This document shows, one piece after another, positions 44,543 through 57,166 of a DNA stretch of 64,000 nucleotides; the stretch's first letter is position 1, and the number at the start of each line of letters is the position of its first letter. The notes beneath the pieces were generated by a model that was given only the letters and a program-made list of their open reading frames with translations, had not been told where the DNA came from and did not search any database. Source of the stretch: Hybos culiciformis. Taxonomy: Eukaryota > Arthropoda > Insecta > Diptera > Hybotidae. The DNA lies in the NCBI GenBank assembly GCA_964007475.1, contig OZ023273.1, positions 131,310,732 through 131,374,731 on the forward strand, in the 5' to 3' direction. The position numbers were made by a program, and so were the translations under genes.

Positions 44543-47500
44543 AGGGATTTCCTCTCCAGTTTCTAATGATTAGTACATTTGGTATAGGAAGATTATTTAA
44601 ATTTTACATCAATAAATATTATTAGAAAGCACATATTATGTACTTTTAACGCTGGTGACTTTTAGAATCTCAGTGAATATACTAAACTGGTAAAAATTTA
44701 TAATTTTGTTATTTTGCATTTTCGCAATTGCAGTTTCATGATTCATTATTGCAGTTGAGAAGAAGTTACGAGCAAAAAAACTAATTTAAGTTGGACTTCG
44801 TTGGACTTCGTACTTTATACTTCGTACTTTATACTTTACATTTTTTTTCGCAGATTTTTGAAAGATTTATAGTGTCACCTATAAATTTATTAATATAATT
44901 AAGTTTCTTATAATTCAGATCTATACATATTAATCCCACATGGAATATATATTATGTAATTTATGTGTAATTTTATTTACATTGCCTTCGTAAATTAAAA
45001 AAATTAATTCAAAAGATAGGCTTAAGATATATTTCCTATAATAATTTCCACAATATCCTTAACAACACATTATGGTTTACAAAAATTAAACATAGGAAAA
45101 GTAAAATCAAGATTTACCTACAAATCATGTTATCCAAATGGATTTTAGATTTTTTTTTTTTGTGTTAAAAAGGCACACAAATCTTCTTAGATTTACGTGA
45201 AATTTTATCTGTTTTAAAAAAAAAAATAAATAATTTTGTTATAACGAATTGTTTTTACTATACACAGAATCATAATATCCATTTCCATAGAAAAAAAAAT
45301 CTGCGTATGTCAAAAGGATTTGTGTTCAAAATCCTGACAGATCAATTCGTCAAAAATATAACAAAAAAAAACTGAGAAAATTTTTAAATAAAATATACCA
45401 AAAAGTTAAAAAAAAAAACTGAATAAATTTATTACCTTTCAGGTATGAATCTGAATAGTATTATTTGTGACATTTTTTCTTCAACATATTCCCATCGCAT
45501 TGATATCATCTGCTCCACCTTAAAAATGTTAACAAAATAAACAAAAAAAAAATGTTTTACTCCCTCTATACAACATTTTTTTTTAAGGGCATTTTCTATC
45601 AAATTCTATTAATATTAATTTACAAAAAAAAAAAATTTGTCTTAAGACCTGTACAAAATATTTGAAGCAATGTTAGCTTCAAAATATAATTACATATTTT
45701 TTTTAATTTTCTTGATGCCGCCAAAGAAAGCTAATAAATATAAGGTTTCCTCGATAGGACCACTATTTTAAGCCCGTTTTCCATTTTGAAGCCAGTTTCA
45801 GCAGCTACGTATTTTTTGTTAGTTTGTCACAAAAAAAAGACATATAATGTAATTGTTAACAGACCATCGCTAGCGGTTATAAGTACAATTGTGTACCATT
45901 GTGTTCTTAATTTTATTTTACAATTCCTTTTTTCTGTTGAGTATTTAAAGGAAATTTGATAATTTTCAAACTAAATTAATATTTTTTTTTCTTATTATTA
46001 TTTCTATAGAATAAAAATTATATTATCGTGATGAATAAATTACAAAAACAGTTTAACAAAAACAGTGTAACAAAGGCTGTCTAATTACAATATTTCAACA
46101 GGTGAAAATTTATTGTATTTTGTTATCACCTTATATTTCCTTTTGCTTGACTATATATATATTATATTATCTATCTACCTAATAATAACATGAATTAACC
46201 TGTGTACATTCTAATAACAAAAAAAAAATTAACCAGAACTGATATAAGTTCATATAAGATTTATTCATAAATATGTAATACAAAAGCAAATTTCATAAAA
46301 TATTTATGAAATAATTTTTAATGTAATGATTGGAAAACTGTATTGTTGCATTTTATGGTATATATATTATCAATTAGTATAAAATCTTTATTAATATATT
46401 CATATCCGTTACTATCTCTAGGATTATGAATTTAAATTATTTACGATGTGTTGGTTTTATATTATTGCCATGACGGTATTTCATATTAATAATGATTTTC
46501 TATTATAACATTTCAATTGGTAGGAAATACCATCTAAAATAAAATGAACTTATATATAAAGTGCATGTACAAAATATTTAGGTATGTATTTTTTAATTCC
46601 ATAAAATTATTTTTGCCTAATATAAAATAAATTAAATTAAAATTATTTATAGTAGTGAAAAATCAATTTATACTTTAGTCCGTTGATAAATAAAAATTAC
46701 TCAAAAACATATGCTTGTTTGCTAATAATTTGCACTAATTATTAAAATATATATTATACCCTTCATAAAATAAAAATTTCAGCCCCCATAATTCTTAACT
46801 ACTTGTTTATTTTTAAAAGTCCCTTACTTAAATTTGATATCGTCAAAATCAAATGAATAAATTTAATGAATCCGTGAAAAACTTTCTCAAAAACAAAATT
46901 TTATTAGTGACTGTTCTTATGAACAAATACATTGTGGGTATATTTTATTTATAATATTAATTTAATAATTAAATACACCATTAAATGTCACTTTAAATTT
47001 GACTTCATTTGTTTCACCATGTTAATATAAAATTAGGTATTTTCAACAGCAGCTGCTGTCAGAATAAATTAATTATTAATACTTTTATTACTTAACACTA
47101 ATAATATTATCTCTATTACAAAATAAAAATAAATATCCTTAATAATGTACATAAATATTGTATAAATTAAATTACAAATCCAATTTTAGTTATTTTTAAT
47201 AAAGCAAAAAAAAAAAAAAAACTTCATATTATTATAACTATTCTTACCAAACAATAATAGTGTTATTATTATATATATACTTAGAGGAAAAAAGTTATAC
47301 ATTAAATTATTTTTCTATTATGTATTTAATCGTATTTATAGAATCTCAATTAGTAACTTAAAATTTCAAGAACTTTTATTCCAATTTAATTAATATAATA
47401 TACACTTAACATTACTCTGGTTTTCTATTTCAATAAAGAGGATAAGTTAAATGGAATTGTGTTGAATGTATTCTATATATGTATATTCATTTTATTATAT

Positions 47501-48847
47501 TTTATTTTAGTATGTTATTAAAAAAAAAAATTCTGCTTCAATGAACTATATTGCTGATTAGTAATATTAATAATTCAACAGCCTTTAACAGTTTTTTTTT
47601 TTTTATAAATAACTTAATATATCTACCTACCTACACACGAGTTTTTAAATGATGGATATATTCAAGAAGTGAACTTAATTAGTATGTTCTACATATAGAG
47701 CTTTTTTTAGAAGGAAAACTAGCACCCTCACCGCCTGTTTACACTTCAAATGATAGTAGGCACAAATATTTTTGTATCTGTACGTGTACCCAATAAGCTA
47801 AAAAATCTAAACAAATCTTCACATAATTAATTAATTAATTTCTTTTTTGTTTGGTGTTGCACGATTCTACAATTCTACATGTGCCTATGTTTACTAGATA
47901 TGAAATGAAATACAATTGAAACATTGAATTTCGGTAATAGTTGATAGGGGCAAAATATTTGTAATTGCCTAAAAATATAATAACTAGCTTAATAATATAA
48001 TACGAGCACATACCTTACACACATGAACAATAATTAGAAGAAAAAAAATTTCTAATCTTATGTAATTAAAAATGTTTATTTTTATACCTGCAGGCATACT
48101 GACATAGTATATTTACATTACATTATAACATTACATTATAACGTTAAATAGTATAGATATTGATAATTCACAATACCATTTATTTACATCTATTATTATT
48201 GTATTAATTTATCTGATTTTTGAGTATTATTTTGATTGAAAATACACATTCTAACAGATTTATTGTCAGATTACAAAGGATAATGGGTTTTCGGAAAACA
48301 TTAACACATTTAACACAAAATAAAAAATCTTATTTTTGTTGGTATTATTACTATATATATGGTATTGAATTTTTATTTTTATGTCAAAAAGGTATCAATG
48401 TGTAAAACTGTAAATGTATACAAAATATAAAACATAAAATAAACTTATTTAATAGAATTATATATAAAGTTGTCAAGAGGTTTTCATTAAAAAATTATAT
48501 TAAAATATAATGTTCAAAAACTAAACAAAAATATTTTTTGGCAGTTGAAAACACATTAGAAAAAAATTTCTTGAAAATAAAAATGATGCAGAAAGAAGGG
48601 TGTTGAAAAATATTAAGAAATTCGCAAATTAATGTTTTTGGTTTTTTTTTTAATTTTTGTTAAAGCATTATTTTAATTAAATTTTAATTTGAAATTAGCT
48701 CTTTTAAACAAATATTTGAGTTTCGTTCCTCAAGATGTTCTCAAGATGGTTGAGCTTTCTCATCATTATAAAAAATTAATTTTAAAAAAATATTATTTTT
48801 CAAAAAAATATTCTTTTTCAAAAGGAAATATTAACTTTAACTAATAG
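44543..48847. other. AT-rich stretch without recognised genes
   Basis: A/T-rich with many homopolymer runs. 47720-47810 is somewhat richer in GC, but no frame or splice pair was convincing. Confidence 0.55.
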
Positions 48848-48909
48848 TCCACCAAGACCACCTGAAATATCGTGAGCAACGACAATTTTTACAAGCCCGA
48901 GAGGGCTGA
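48848..48909 (+). other. Weak candidate terminal exon
   Basis: TTAACTTTAACTAATAG ends at 48847 as a branch-point-plus-acceptor-like stretch. In one phase the following 19 codons read HQDHLKYREQRQFLQAREG then TGA (48907-48909). The patch 48845-48950 is clearly less A/T-rich than its surroundings. The minus strand is also open here (LVKIVVAHDISGGLGG), so even the strand is unsettled. No family is recognised. Confidence 0.2.
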
Positions 48910-50137
48910 ATAATAATTATTTATTCTTTTACACCCGAGCACCCCGAAAATCAAATTTCATTCAACAATTTCTTCATTCTCTGTCTAATAAGTTGAGAAA
49001 TATAAGTAAAAGACTACATAGTGTACATATAATTAATTATTTTTCGTAAAAATAATATAAGGTAACTATAAGGATTTACTGTTTAAGAATAATGAGGAAA
49101 AGTTTTGTACAATTTCTAATAACCTCTTCTTTTCTGCATCTTTCTATGTTAGCTTATAAAACAATGCTTATATAAATTAATAGCTTTCTTAGAGTGTTTA
49201 TGATTTAGTATATATAGTTCTTTTGTTCTCTTTTTATTTATGGATAGCCTTTAAGAATTCGTGGTTGCTAATTTATGTATGAAATAAATTACGAATATAT
49301 GTAAATAGAAAATAAGAACTTAATCAGAATATCAATGGTGAAAATACAAAAAGATCATTGCAAAATAAATAATAATTTCAGCCTTTGCAGTCACAAAAAT
49401 ATAATTTTATCATTAATATTTAATCTGAATGAAATGTATGTGCTATTGATTGTCTAGACATGATAAATTTATGCTTCCAGCAAAGCATAGTTAAAGATTT
49501 TGGTATCCTTTTCTTATCTATATATTCTAAAAATTATTTTCTATTTAATTGCATTTATACTCTTAAAATTGTTAAATGGTTTTGTATAACAAAACATGTA
49601 AATATGGTTTCAGAAATATAACAAAACATTTTAAAATTGGTTTTGTGGTTTTTTTTTTTTTAAATAAAATATTCCTGGTTCCATATAATAATTCACTTGG
49701 CTTTTTCATTATGCTTTCTTATCAAATATCTTAGATGTAATATGTTTTTGAAAATTTCACTATGTCTGGGATGTTAGTTTTGCTAATTTTTATTTTTTTT
49801 TCTGAAGTTTGGCATTTATCGATATTTATATTTTTATATCGATATATTTGTTCCCGATATTTATCGATATGCAATATCGACACATTCGGAGATATCGAAC
49901 ATCCCTGTGCAACCTGTTACGATAGGTTATAAAATGTATTCAAAGAAAGTTTAGAGAACGGTTATAATTTGGGAGGTTATCAGCGCATTACTAGTAGATG
50001 CTCTAAAAATTTTAAGTATTTCACAAAAAAATTCACAGCTTTTCCAAAGCTTTTTAATGTACATAATATATCTCGCTATTCACAGAAAGTTATACTGTTA
50101 TCAAGTTCACTGTTAATCAAATGGATAATTAAAAATT
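48910..50137. other. AT-rich stretch with a possible lone hAT end
   Basis: On the minus strand CAGGGATGTTCGATATC starts at 49911, followed by many TATCGATA words to about 49800, as in subterminal regions of some hATs. A weak partner CTGGGATGTT lies at 49766, but the 8-bp flanks do not match, so no element is called. Confidence 0.4.
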
Positions 50138-50227
50138 TTAATGCGTTGGGGATCGTTATGTTGTATTTAGTGCTATAGAATTTAGATCACTAAATGGAGT
50201 ATTATATGCGTCAATACACATGCAATC

Positions 50228-50330
50228 ATTTAGATGCATCTGCGTAAATAATGAAAAAATTTAGATGCATCAGCGTATATAATGAAAAAATTTAGATGCA
50301 TCAGCGTAAATAATGAAATCATTTAGATGT
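50228..50330. repeat. 31-bp tandem repeat inside X copy 2
   Basis: Units of ATTTAGATGCATCWGCGTAW with an A-run spacer, in reverse orientation to the array at 5712-5818. Confidence 0.85.
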
Positions 50331-50588
50331 TTCGTATTGAATATTACGTAATACCTAAACAAACCTAATATCTCTCACAATATTTCAATACAGCCAAATA
50401 CAAAAAAAAAAAAGAGAAAAAATATTCTCTCTTTGCAACTACCTCTCCCCTACGCATTAAAACAGTATATTGGATATGTAAACAAAAATTGTTATACAAC
50501 TCGTTCTGTATTTACACAAAAATACATTGACACTTGTCAATTTATATCACTCGACCTTCGATCTCGTGATATAAGTATTGACTCGTGT

Positions 50589-51607
50589 GGTGGAGGCTCT
50601 TCAGCCGGACAATTCTTGTTAATTGATGTCACAATTATTGAGCATTTAGTGCTTAATTTGTGACTGTTAGTGCCACAAAAACTAGAATTTGTGCTCGCTT
50701 GGTTTTTAAGAAATTTTGATTTTCGAATTTCGAACATGGGTCAAGGAGTCTCTCTGGCCGGATTCGAATTTCGAAAAAATAATGATGGTATCATTTAGTG
50801 CTTAATTTGTGCCTATTTGTGCTACAAAAACTAGAATTTGTGCTCTTCAAAATGATGTGAAAACAATTTTTTTTAGATTAGGCCAAAATTCCAAAATTTG
50901 AATCGAATTTTTTTTCGTCGAATTTAGAAAAAGCGAAAATGGCACCATTTAGTGCTTAATTTGTGCTTGCGTTTACTGTACTTTGTGAAGAGTGTCGCAG
51001 AACTAGAAGGACGGGGTGTGGGGCGGCGGGCGGGCGAACTGGTGGTTGGTCAGTGGGATTTGCGGCGCGCCGCAAATCCCACTGACCAACCACCAGTTCG
51101 CCCGCCCGCCGCCCCGCATCGCACCCTAATAGCTGAGGTTGAAATTATTTCGAACTTACATTTTTTTCGGCGCGGCATATTTTTTTTTTTTGATAAAACA
51201 AATCATCACAAAGTAAAATAAACGCAAGCACAAATTAAGCACTAAATGGTGGCATTTTCGCTTTTTCTAAATTCGACGAAAAAAAATTCTGTTCAAATTT
51301 TGGAATTTTGGCCTAATCTAAAAAAAATTGTTTTCACATAATTTTGAAGAGCACAAATTCTAGTTTTTGTAGCACAAATAGGCACAAATTAAGCACTAAA
51401 TAATAGCGTCTTCATTTTTTTGGAAATTCGAATCCGGCCAGAGATACCACTTTGACCCATGTTCGAAATTCGAAAATCAAAGTTTCTCAAAAACTAAGCG
51501 AGCACAAATTCTAGTTTTTATGGCACTAATAGTCACAAATTAAGCACTAATTGCTCAATAATTGTGACATCAATTACCAAGAATTGTCCGGCTGAAGAGC
51601 CCCCACC
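50589..51607. mobile_element. 1-kb foldback transposon nested in repeat X
   Basis: Ends read GGTGGAGGCTCTTCAGCCGG and, from the other side, GGTGGGGGCTCTTCAGCCGG. The arms stay alike for almost 400 bases on each side. A perfect 9-bp direct repeat GACTCGTGT flanks it (50580-50588 and 51608-51616), and X copy 1 holds the empty site. The word AGTGCTTAATTTGTG occurs three times in each arm about 150 bases apart. Long arms plus a 9-bp duplication suggest a Mutator-like element, but no transposase is present to confirm it. Confidence 0.9.
51020..51115. repeat. 96-bp perfect GC-rich palindrome
   Basis: Every base of the 48-base left arm pairs with the right arm with no loop; the centre is GGCGCGCC at 51064-51071. 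It is mostly G+C, with a G-rich stretch (GGGCGGCGGGCGGGCG) on the left arm, in a window that is overwhelmingly A/T. It sits near the middle of the foldback 50589-51607. An open frame covering it (50952-51221) is an artefact. Confidence 0.97.
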
Positions 51608-51688
51608 GACTCGTGTCAATGTATTTTTGTGTATACAGAACTCTTAATTAATAACAAATTTAGTTTACATATACAATAATCTTCTATT

Positions 51689-54600
51689 AAAATTCCAAAG
51701 TGAATAAAAACAATAATTAACCAATCTCAATAATGGTATATTTTGTTTTTCCAACTTTCTGCAAATTTATAAATTTGGAATTTTTCGATTTGAAAATAAA
51801 ACAAAACGAAAAAAATTACTAATGTTGACAAACTGTTTTTATGATTTAATAAAATGATATGAATTAATTCAATTTGTTATATTTTTTTTATTTTTATCAG
51901 ACTTTTTCATAACAATAATAATAATAATTATAATAATAAATCAAGACCAGACATTAATTTAAAAAGACCCGATAAGTATTTTACCACAAAATACAAAAAA
52001 AAAAAAAATGAAAAACTAATTTTCTTTCCCCATCAACGAATTTTTAAATTTCTCTCACCACATAAATTTAATTAAAAAAAAATTAACTTTTCTATATATA
52101 TAAAGTAAAAGTTTTCAAATATTTTCTTAATTGCTAAGAGAAATAAATTTTTTTTTTTTTAAATACCTACATGTAGAGATATGTATATTTTTATTTCTTT
52201 TTGGGAAAAGTCTATAGAAAACTATAATCGAAATTATTTCTATTTAAAATTATATAAAAATAAAGTTTATGATGCGTGTACATAAATAATTTTGTTGTAG
52301 GAGACCCAAATTGGCAAATTTTTAAAAATTTATAAAATTTTTGAAGTAAATTCTAATCTTAAGAGGTTCCATGTTCCATGTTATAATTTTAGATATTAGA
52401 CTCTAAAAATCATAGTATTCAGTTACATCACTTCGAGTGATAAACTTCGCGGACTTCATGGTAAAAAAAGAACAAAAAGATTCTACAATTTTCATATCTA
52501 TTGCAGTGTCTTCAATCGAATGAAAAATTAATAAAAACCAATATAAATAAAAAGAAAATCTAGTTCCAAATATCGTATAATTAAAAAAGAAAACAAAACA
52601 GAAATTTATTTTTAACGATCAGAAAACCACAATTTATTTATATTGGGCGTGATTCACAATAAATAACAATAAAAATGTCTATTTTCAGTTCATTCTGTGT
52701 TTTCATTAAAAATGTTTGTTTATATTATATATATTGTAAACATAATAACATAACAATATATTTTACTCCCGATTCCCGCTACAATTTAATAATTTTCTGC
52801 TTTTTTTTTTGTTTTTAATTCATTAATAAATCTGATGCAGGAAGAAAACAAAATATCAGCAGGAGGAAAAGTAATTCAATTTTATTAGAATTTATTGACA
52901 ATCAACAAATTTCATTCGAATTATTATGGAAATATAAATAATTTAAGGATTTATTATGTTTTAATTTCATAAATAAAGATAAATTACCAAAAAATAAAAA
53001 ACAATTTTGTTTTTTAATAGTTTTCAAAATTTAGCACATGTTTCTTTTACAACTATGCAATAAAATAATGTTGATCTCTCTGTCTGTTTTTGAGTCCATT
53101 TTCGATCAATTTTAATTGAACCAATTTTCCTAAAATTTTGATTACATATGTGATATCTTTTGGGGAAAAGGTGAAGGAGTATAATCTATTTTGCTATATA
53201 TATAAATATAATTAAGGAAATTTTTCCTTTCTTTCCTCATAATAAAACTTCATAGTTCTTATATGTAATGCAGCTTCATCTTTGCCTGACATTACTGAAT
53301 TACGAATAGAATTTTTTCCAATATAAGTTAAAATTTATTTTTATTGATTCACTTCTGTTTAGTAATTTCATTGTTCTTGTAATTGATGAATTCTGGAATT
53401 AACTATACAACCCAAGGCTTTATCTGGCTATTTCCATAACAACATCATAAATAAATATTAATTTTGTTTCAAATACATTGTATTACTGTCATAATTTTTT
53501 ATTTTATTTTCATTTCCAGAACTATTTGAAACTTAGATACATACTTAGATTTATGTATAGAAATCATTGCTCAATAAAAGAATATTAAAAGCAATAAATA
53601 TCTGTGTATCTGTAATCTGACACTATACTTATGATACTGTAGAAAAATAAAAGTGTTGATGAATAAAATAAAATTTGTAATAATAACTATCTGTTGATTA
53701 TTGGCGCATTAAATGATTTTTATTGAAAATTAATTAATTTAACATTAACAATTTCTAAAGGTTAATTAACCGGAAATGATGATAAAGCATTTCATATCAT
53801 AAATTTCTTTTAATTTTTTAATTTGAGGGAAATAAATATAAATGTTTAATTGATTGAGCATAATCAATGTTATTTTTGTCAACATTTATAATAGTGTTTT
53901 GATTTCTGATTTTTTTATTTTTTATTTTTTAACTGCATTCAAAACATAAATGTGAACATAATATTTTGTCATAAAATAAATTAATTTTATTTAAAGTTAA
54001 TTTGAATTTAATTTTTTAGATTCACATAAACTTGTCCCAAGTTGATATTATATTAAGTAATATGTTTGAACAAGTGTGAAATTTCTAATTGCATTCATTT
54101 GCATATAATTATTGTCGAAAATGAAATAAAAAAAGAAACTTATAAAAGATTTAATATTTGAAATTTAAATCATAAAGACAAATAAGAATAAGTTTTGATT
54201 ATTTTATTTTATTCAAAATATTTAATAATTTTAGGTATCATCTTTTGATAAGAACTTAAATTAGATTTAATTTTAATTTTTTATAAACATATATTCGGAA
54301 CACAAAAATTTATATTATATACATAAACATATGCAAATGTCTAAACTTTTTCACAAATTTTTTATGGAATTTATATTTTTTTTTTAACAGGTCGCGGCTA
54401 AAAAACACCCTCGAAAGCATAAATATATATGAAATTTTTAATAAAATATAATATATTTATATAATCTTATTATGTGTTAAGTCGTTAATTTATAACTTAA
54501 TTTATACAAGACATTATAAAAATCCATTTTACTAATTAATCTAATCCACCCTCGCATTTTATTTTATTTATATTCAAATAAAAATATTAATCTCTTTTCT

Positions 54601-56443
54601 ATTTCCCATCGAATTAAAATAGAAATTTCTTTAAAAAAAAATATTTTACATAACTTAAATTCTTGAGACGGAAAAAATTACAAATTCATTTTCTTTTTTT
54701 TATACATTTTTATTTTTATATAAGTTTGCTCAATATTATGTTGACAGAGTACATTAATAATTTATGAGAAAATGAAATTTCTACATTTTATTAAATTAAA
54801 CGCGACTTTCTAATTTTTGTATTTTTAAGTAATGAAGGTTAACCAAAACTACATGTATTAAGCTTAGAACTTTTTATTTCCAGCATAAACAATGTTATTA
54901 AAAATTAACTCACAAGATCTTTTAACATCATGAATTGGTGAATTAAAAAATATATGTCTTCGTATTGTTAAAAATTTCACTTCAGTTATCTACGCTCACT
55001 CAAATGAAGAAGCTAATTCAGTTTCAATTTTTACAATTTAAAAGAAACACTTTTTTGTACCATGAGAAAACTATACTATAAATTTAAACTTGACATAGTA
55101 ATTTTGTTCTTTTTTTTTGTTTATGAATAAGAGTCACACAGAAGTGTAAATCTATGTCATATAGCTGTTATATCTTGTAAATAATTTTGAATTTTATCAT
55201 GTACTCTATATATTTGAAAAATAACATTTGCGGATTTAATTGCCACATAAGTATAACCCAAAAATTTTCGAATTAAATTCAAATAAATTTAATTAAATGA
55301 CATAATAGCTAAAAGAGAAGAATTTAAACAACTTTAGAAGAAATGCATAAAAATCACAAAGAAAGATGTCATGTCAGAACGGAAAATTCTGAATAATATT
55401 TTTTATTTTTATTTTGTATTTACATAAGCTGAAACAATGAACACAAACTGAATATGCAAAATAAAATTAATTCTTTTCGAAATAAAATCAGAAAAAAAAA
55501 AAAATAGAAAACAAAACTTAATTTAAATATTTTCTTCTAAATGACTGTGTGCATATATGTAAAATGCAAGCAAGCAAAAGTATTTGCAAAAAGCGAAAAA
55601 TTGCTTTAAAAAAAATAAAAATGGGCGAGAAATTGTCCACATTTTACGTTCGCCTATGGTCATTTAAATAAAATAATTGGTATTTTCTTTCAAGCATTTT
55701 TTTTTTGCCCTTTCACACCAAAATGCATAAAACTGAATGAAATTTATGAGAAATGTGGTGGGCTTTTATTTTTTTAAATAAACTTCAAGAATATATTGTG
55801 TAGCCACTGTATGGTTTAATTATTTTTTTTTTCAGGTAACAGATGTCCACCAAATAAATTTCTTCACAGTTCATATCATCTCCTCTTATATCCTGTATAA
55901 ATTTTTTTTTTGCATTTTGTGTATAAGGTAACACACAGTACGCAATTAGTCTTTTAAATTGATAATGATTGCTTATGGTCAATTAAAACAAACTCGGTGG
56001 ATAAATAAGAATAAATATAATATATATGTACACTTTATTAATCAAAATTGTCAAATTTAATAAAAAATCGTTTAAAAATAGGATATAACGATATAGAAAC
56101 ATCTGCATGAAGTTAACCAATTAATAAAAAAATAATATTGAAATTTTCGTCAAATTAAAGATTTGGGAATTTAAAGATGAATTAAATGGTGATTTGCAGT
56201 CTTTAATAAATTGTGTTACACTTTTGTTATCCACAGTCAGTTCATTAAACAAAATTTATCAAATATAACATTTTAGAAGGTTTAAAACAATGTTTTCGTC
56301 TTTTTATTTATTGATTCATCCAAACCTAAAATATTGAGAAAATAAAACTTTTTACATTATCAAAATTTCTGTCTGGAGAAATTTGATCTTATATTCAATA
56401 GCGGTCGTGCTATTTCGCTCAAAGACTATTCTCTCAAATATTT
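51689..56443. other. AT-rich stretch; one weak acceptor-plus-frame
   Basis: Mostly featureless. At 54390 a strong TTTTTTTTTAACAG acceptor is followed by GC-richer sequence open in two phases (SRLKNTLESINIYEIFNKI then stop at 54449-54451, or VAAKKHPRKHKYI then stop at 54430-54432). This could be a terminal exon or chance. Confidence 0.4.
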
Positions 56444-56718
56444 TTAATGCGCATGGCTTCGGTAAGTTGTATTTACATTCGCAAATTTAGCTCGGTAAAT
56501 AGTCCATTACATGCATCAATACACATGCAATTATAGAGGAATGTAAATTGTATTTATATTTCCCTGTGATGTAAATTGTATTTACATTGCTTTATATTGT
56601 ATTTACATTCTTCATTTTGAACTGCGTAATACTATAAACAAAAATAATATCAGTCACACTGACAATATTTCTCTTTTTTCCTTTTATCTCTAAAAGAAAG
56701 AAATAAAATAAATAAAAT

Positions 56719-56925
56719 GAACGTGGAATATTTCCCAAATCCTCTTTTATCTGCAAAAGAAAGAGAAATTAAAGAAGAATGAACGTGGAATATTTCCCAA
56801 ATCCTCTTTTATCTGCAAAAGAAAGAGAAATTAAAGAAGAATTAACGTGGAATATTTCCCAAATCTTCTTTTATCTGTAAAAGAAAGGGAAATTAAAGAA
56901 TGATTAACGTGCAATATTTCCCTCC
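56719..56925. repeat. 62-bp tandem repeat inside X copy 3
   Basis: Units start at 56719, 56781 and 56843 (AACGTGGAATATTTCCCAAA), with a partial fourth at about 56906. The first two are nearly identical. Confidence 0.92.
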
Positions 56926-57044
56926 ATTTTTTTTATCTTTATTTTTTATTATAAATTATCTCTATATTCTCTCTTTGCAACTACCTCTCCCATGCACATT
57001 AAAGCAGTATACAGTACATGTTAATCAAATTTGTTATACAGCTC

Positions 57045-57120
57045 GTTGTGTATACACACAAACACATAGACACTCGTCAATATTATGACTCGTGTCTATG
57101 TGTTTGTGTGTATACACAAC
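57045..57120. repeat. Perfect 29-bp hairpin of X copy 3
   Basis: The arms GTTGTGTATACACACAAACA plus nine more bases (57045-57073) pair exactly with 57092-57120 over an 18-base loop. It is equivalent in position to the hairpins of X copies 1 and 2, although the sequence has changed on both arms. Confidence 0.93.
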
Positions 57121-57166
57121 TCGCAAGAATAACAAAATTTCTTAACATGTATTGTAATCTACTATT

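Larger units (their letters stand above)
50138..51688 (+). mobile_element. Repeat family X, copy 2 (interrupted)
   Basis: Starts TTAATGCGTTGGGGATCG and carries a 31-bp array, CCCCTACGCATTAA at 50450-50463, the hairpin arms starting near 50507, and ends near CAATAATCTTCTATT. It is closely similar to copy 1 read in reverse. Without the nested foldback at 50589-51607 it is about 523 bp. It keeps the empty site for the hAT in copy 1 (CATAACGATCCCCAACGC in reverse). Confidence 0.85.
56444..57166 (+). mobile_element. Repeat family X, copy 3 (divergent)
   Basis: Starts TTAATGCGCATGGCTTCGG and shares CATCAATACACATGCAATTA, then CTCTCTTTGCAACTACCTCT and the hairpin region with copies 1 and 2, ending TAATCTACTATT. 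The middle differs: the 31-bp array is replaced by TTGTATTTACATT words and a 62-bp tandem array. Confidence 0.8.

Noticed and set aside
49766..49911. Possible complete small hAT between CTGGGATGTT and AACATCCCTG
   Set aside because: The flanking 8-mers do not match and the left end has a mismatch; kept only as a possible lone end.
50952..51221. 89-codon frame over the GC palindrome
   Set aside because: Its second half is forced by the reverse complement of the first; it contains no recognisable domain.
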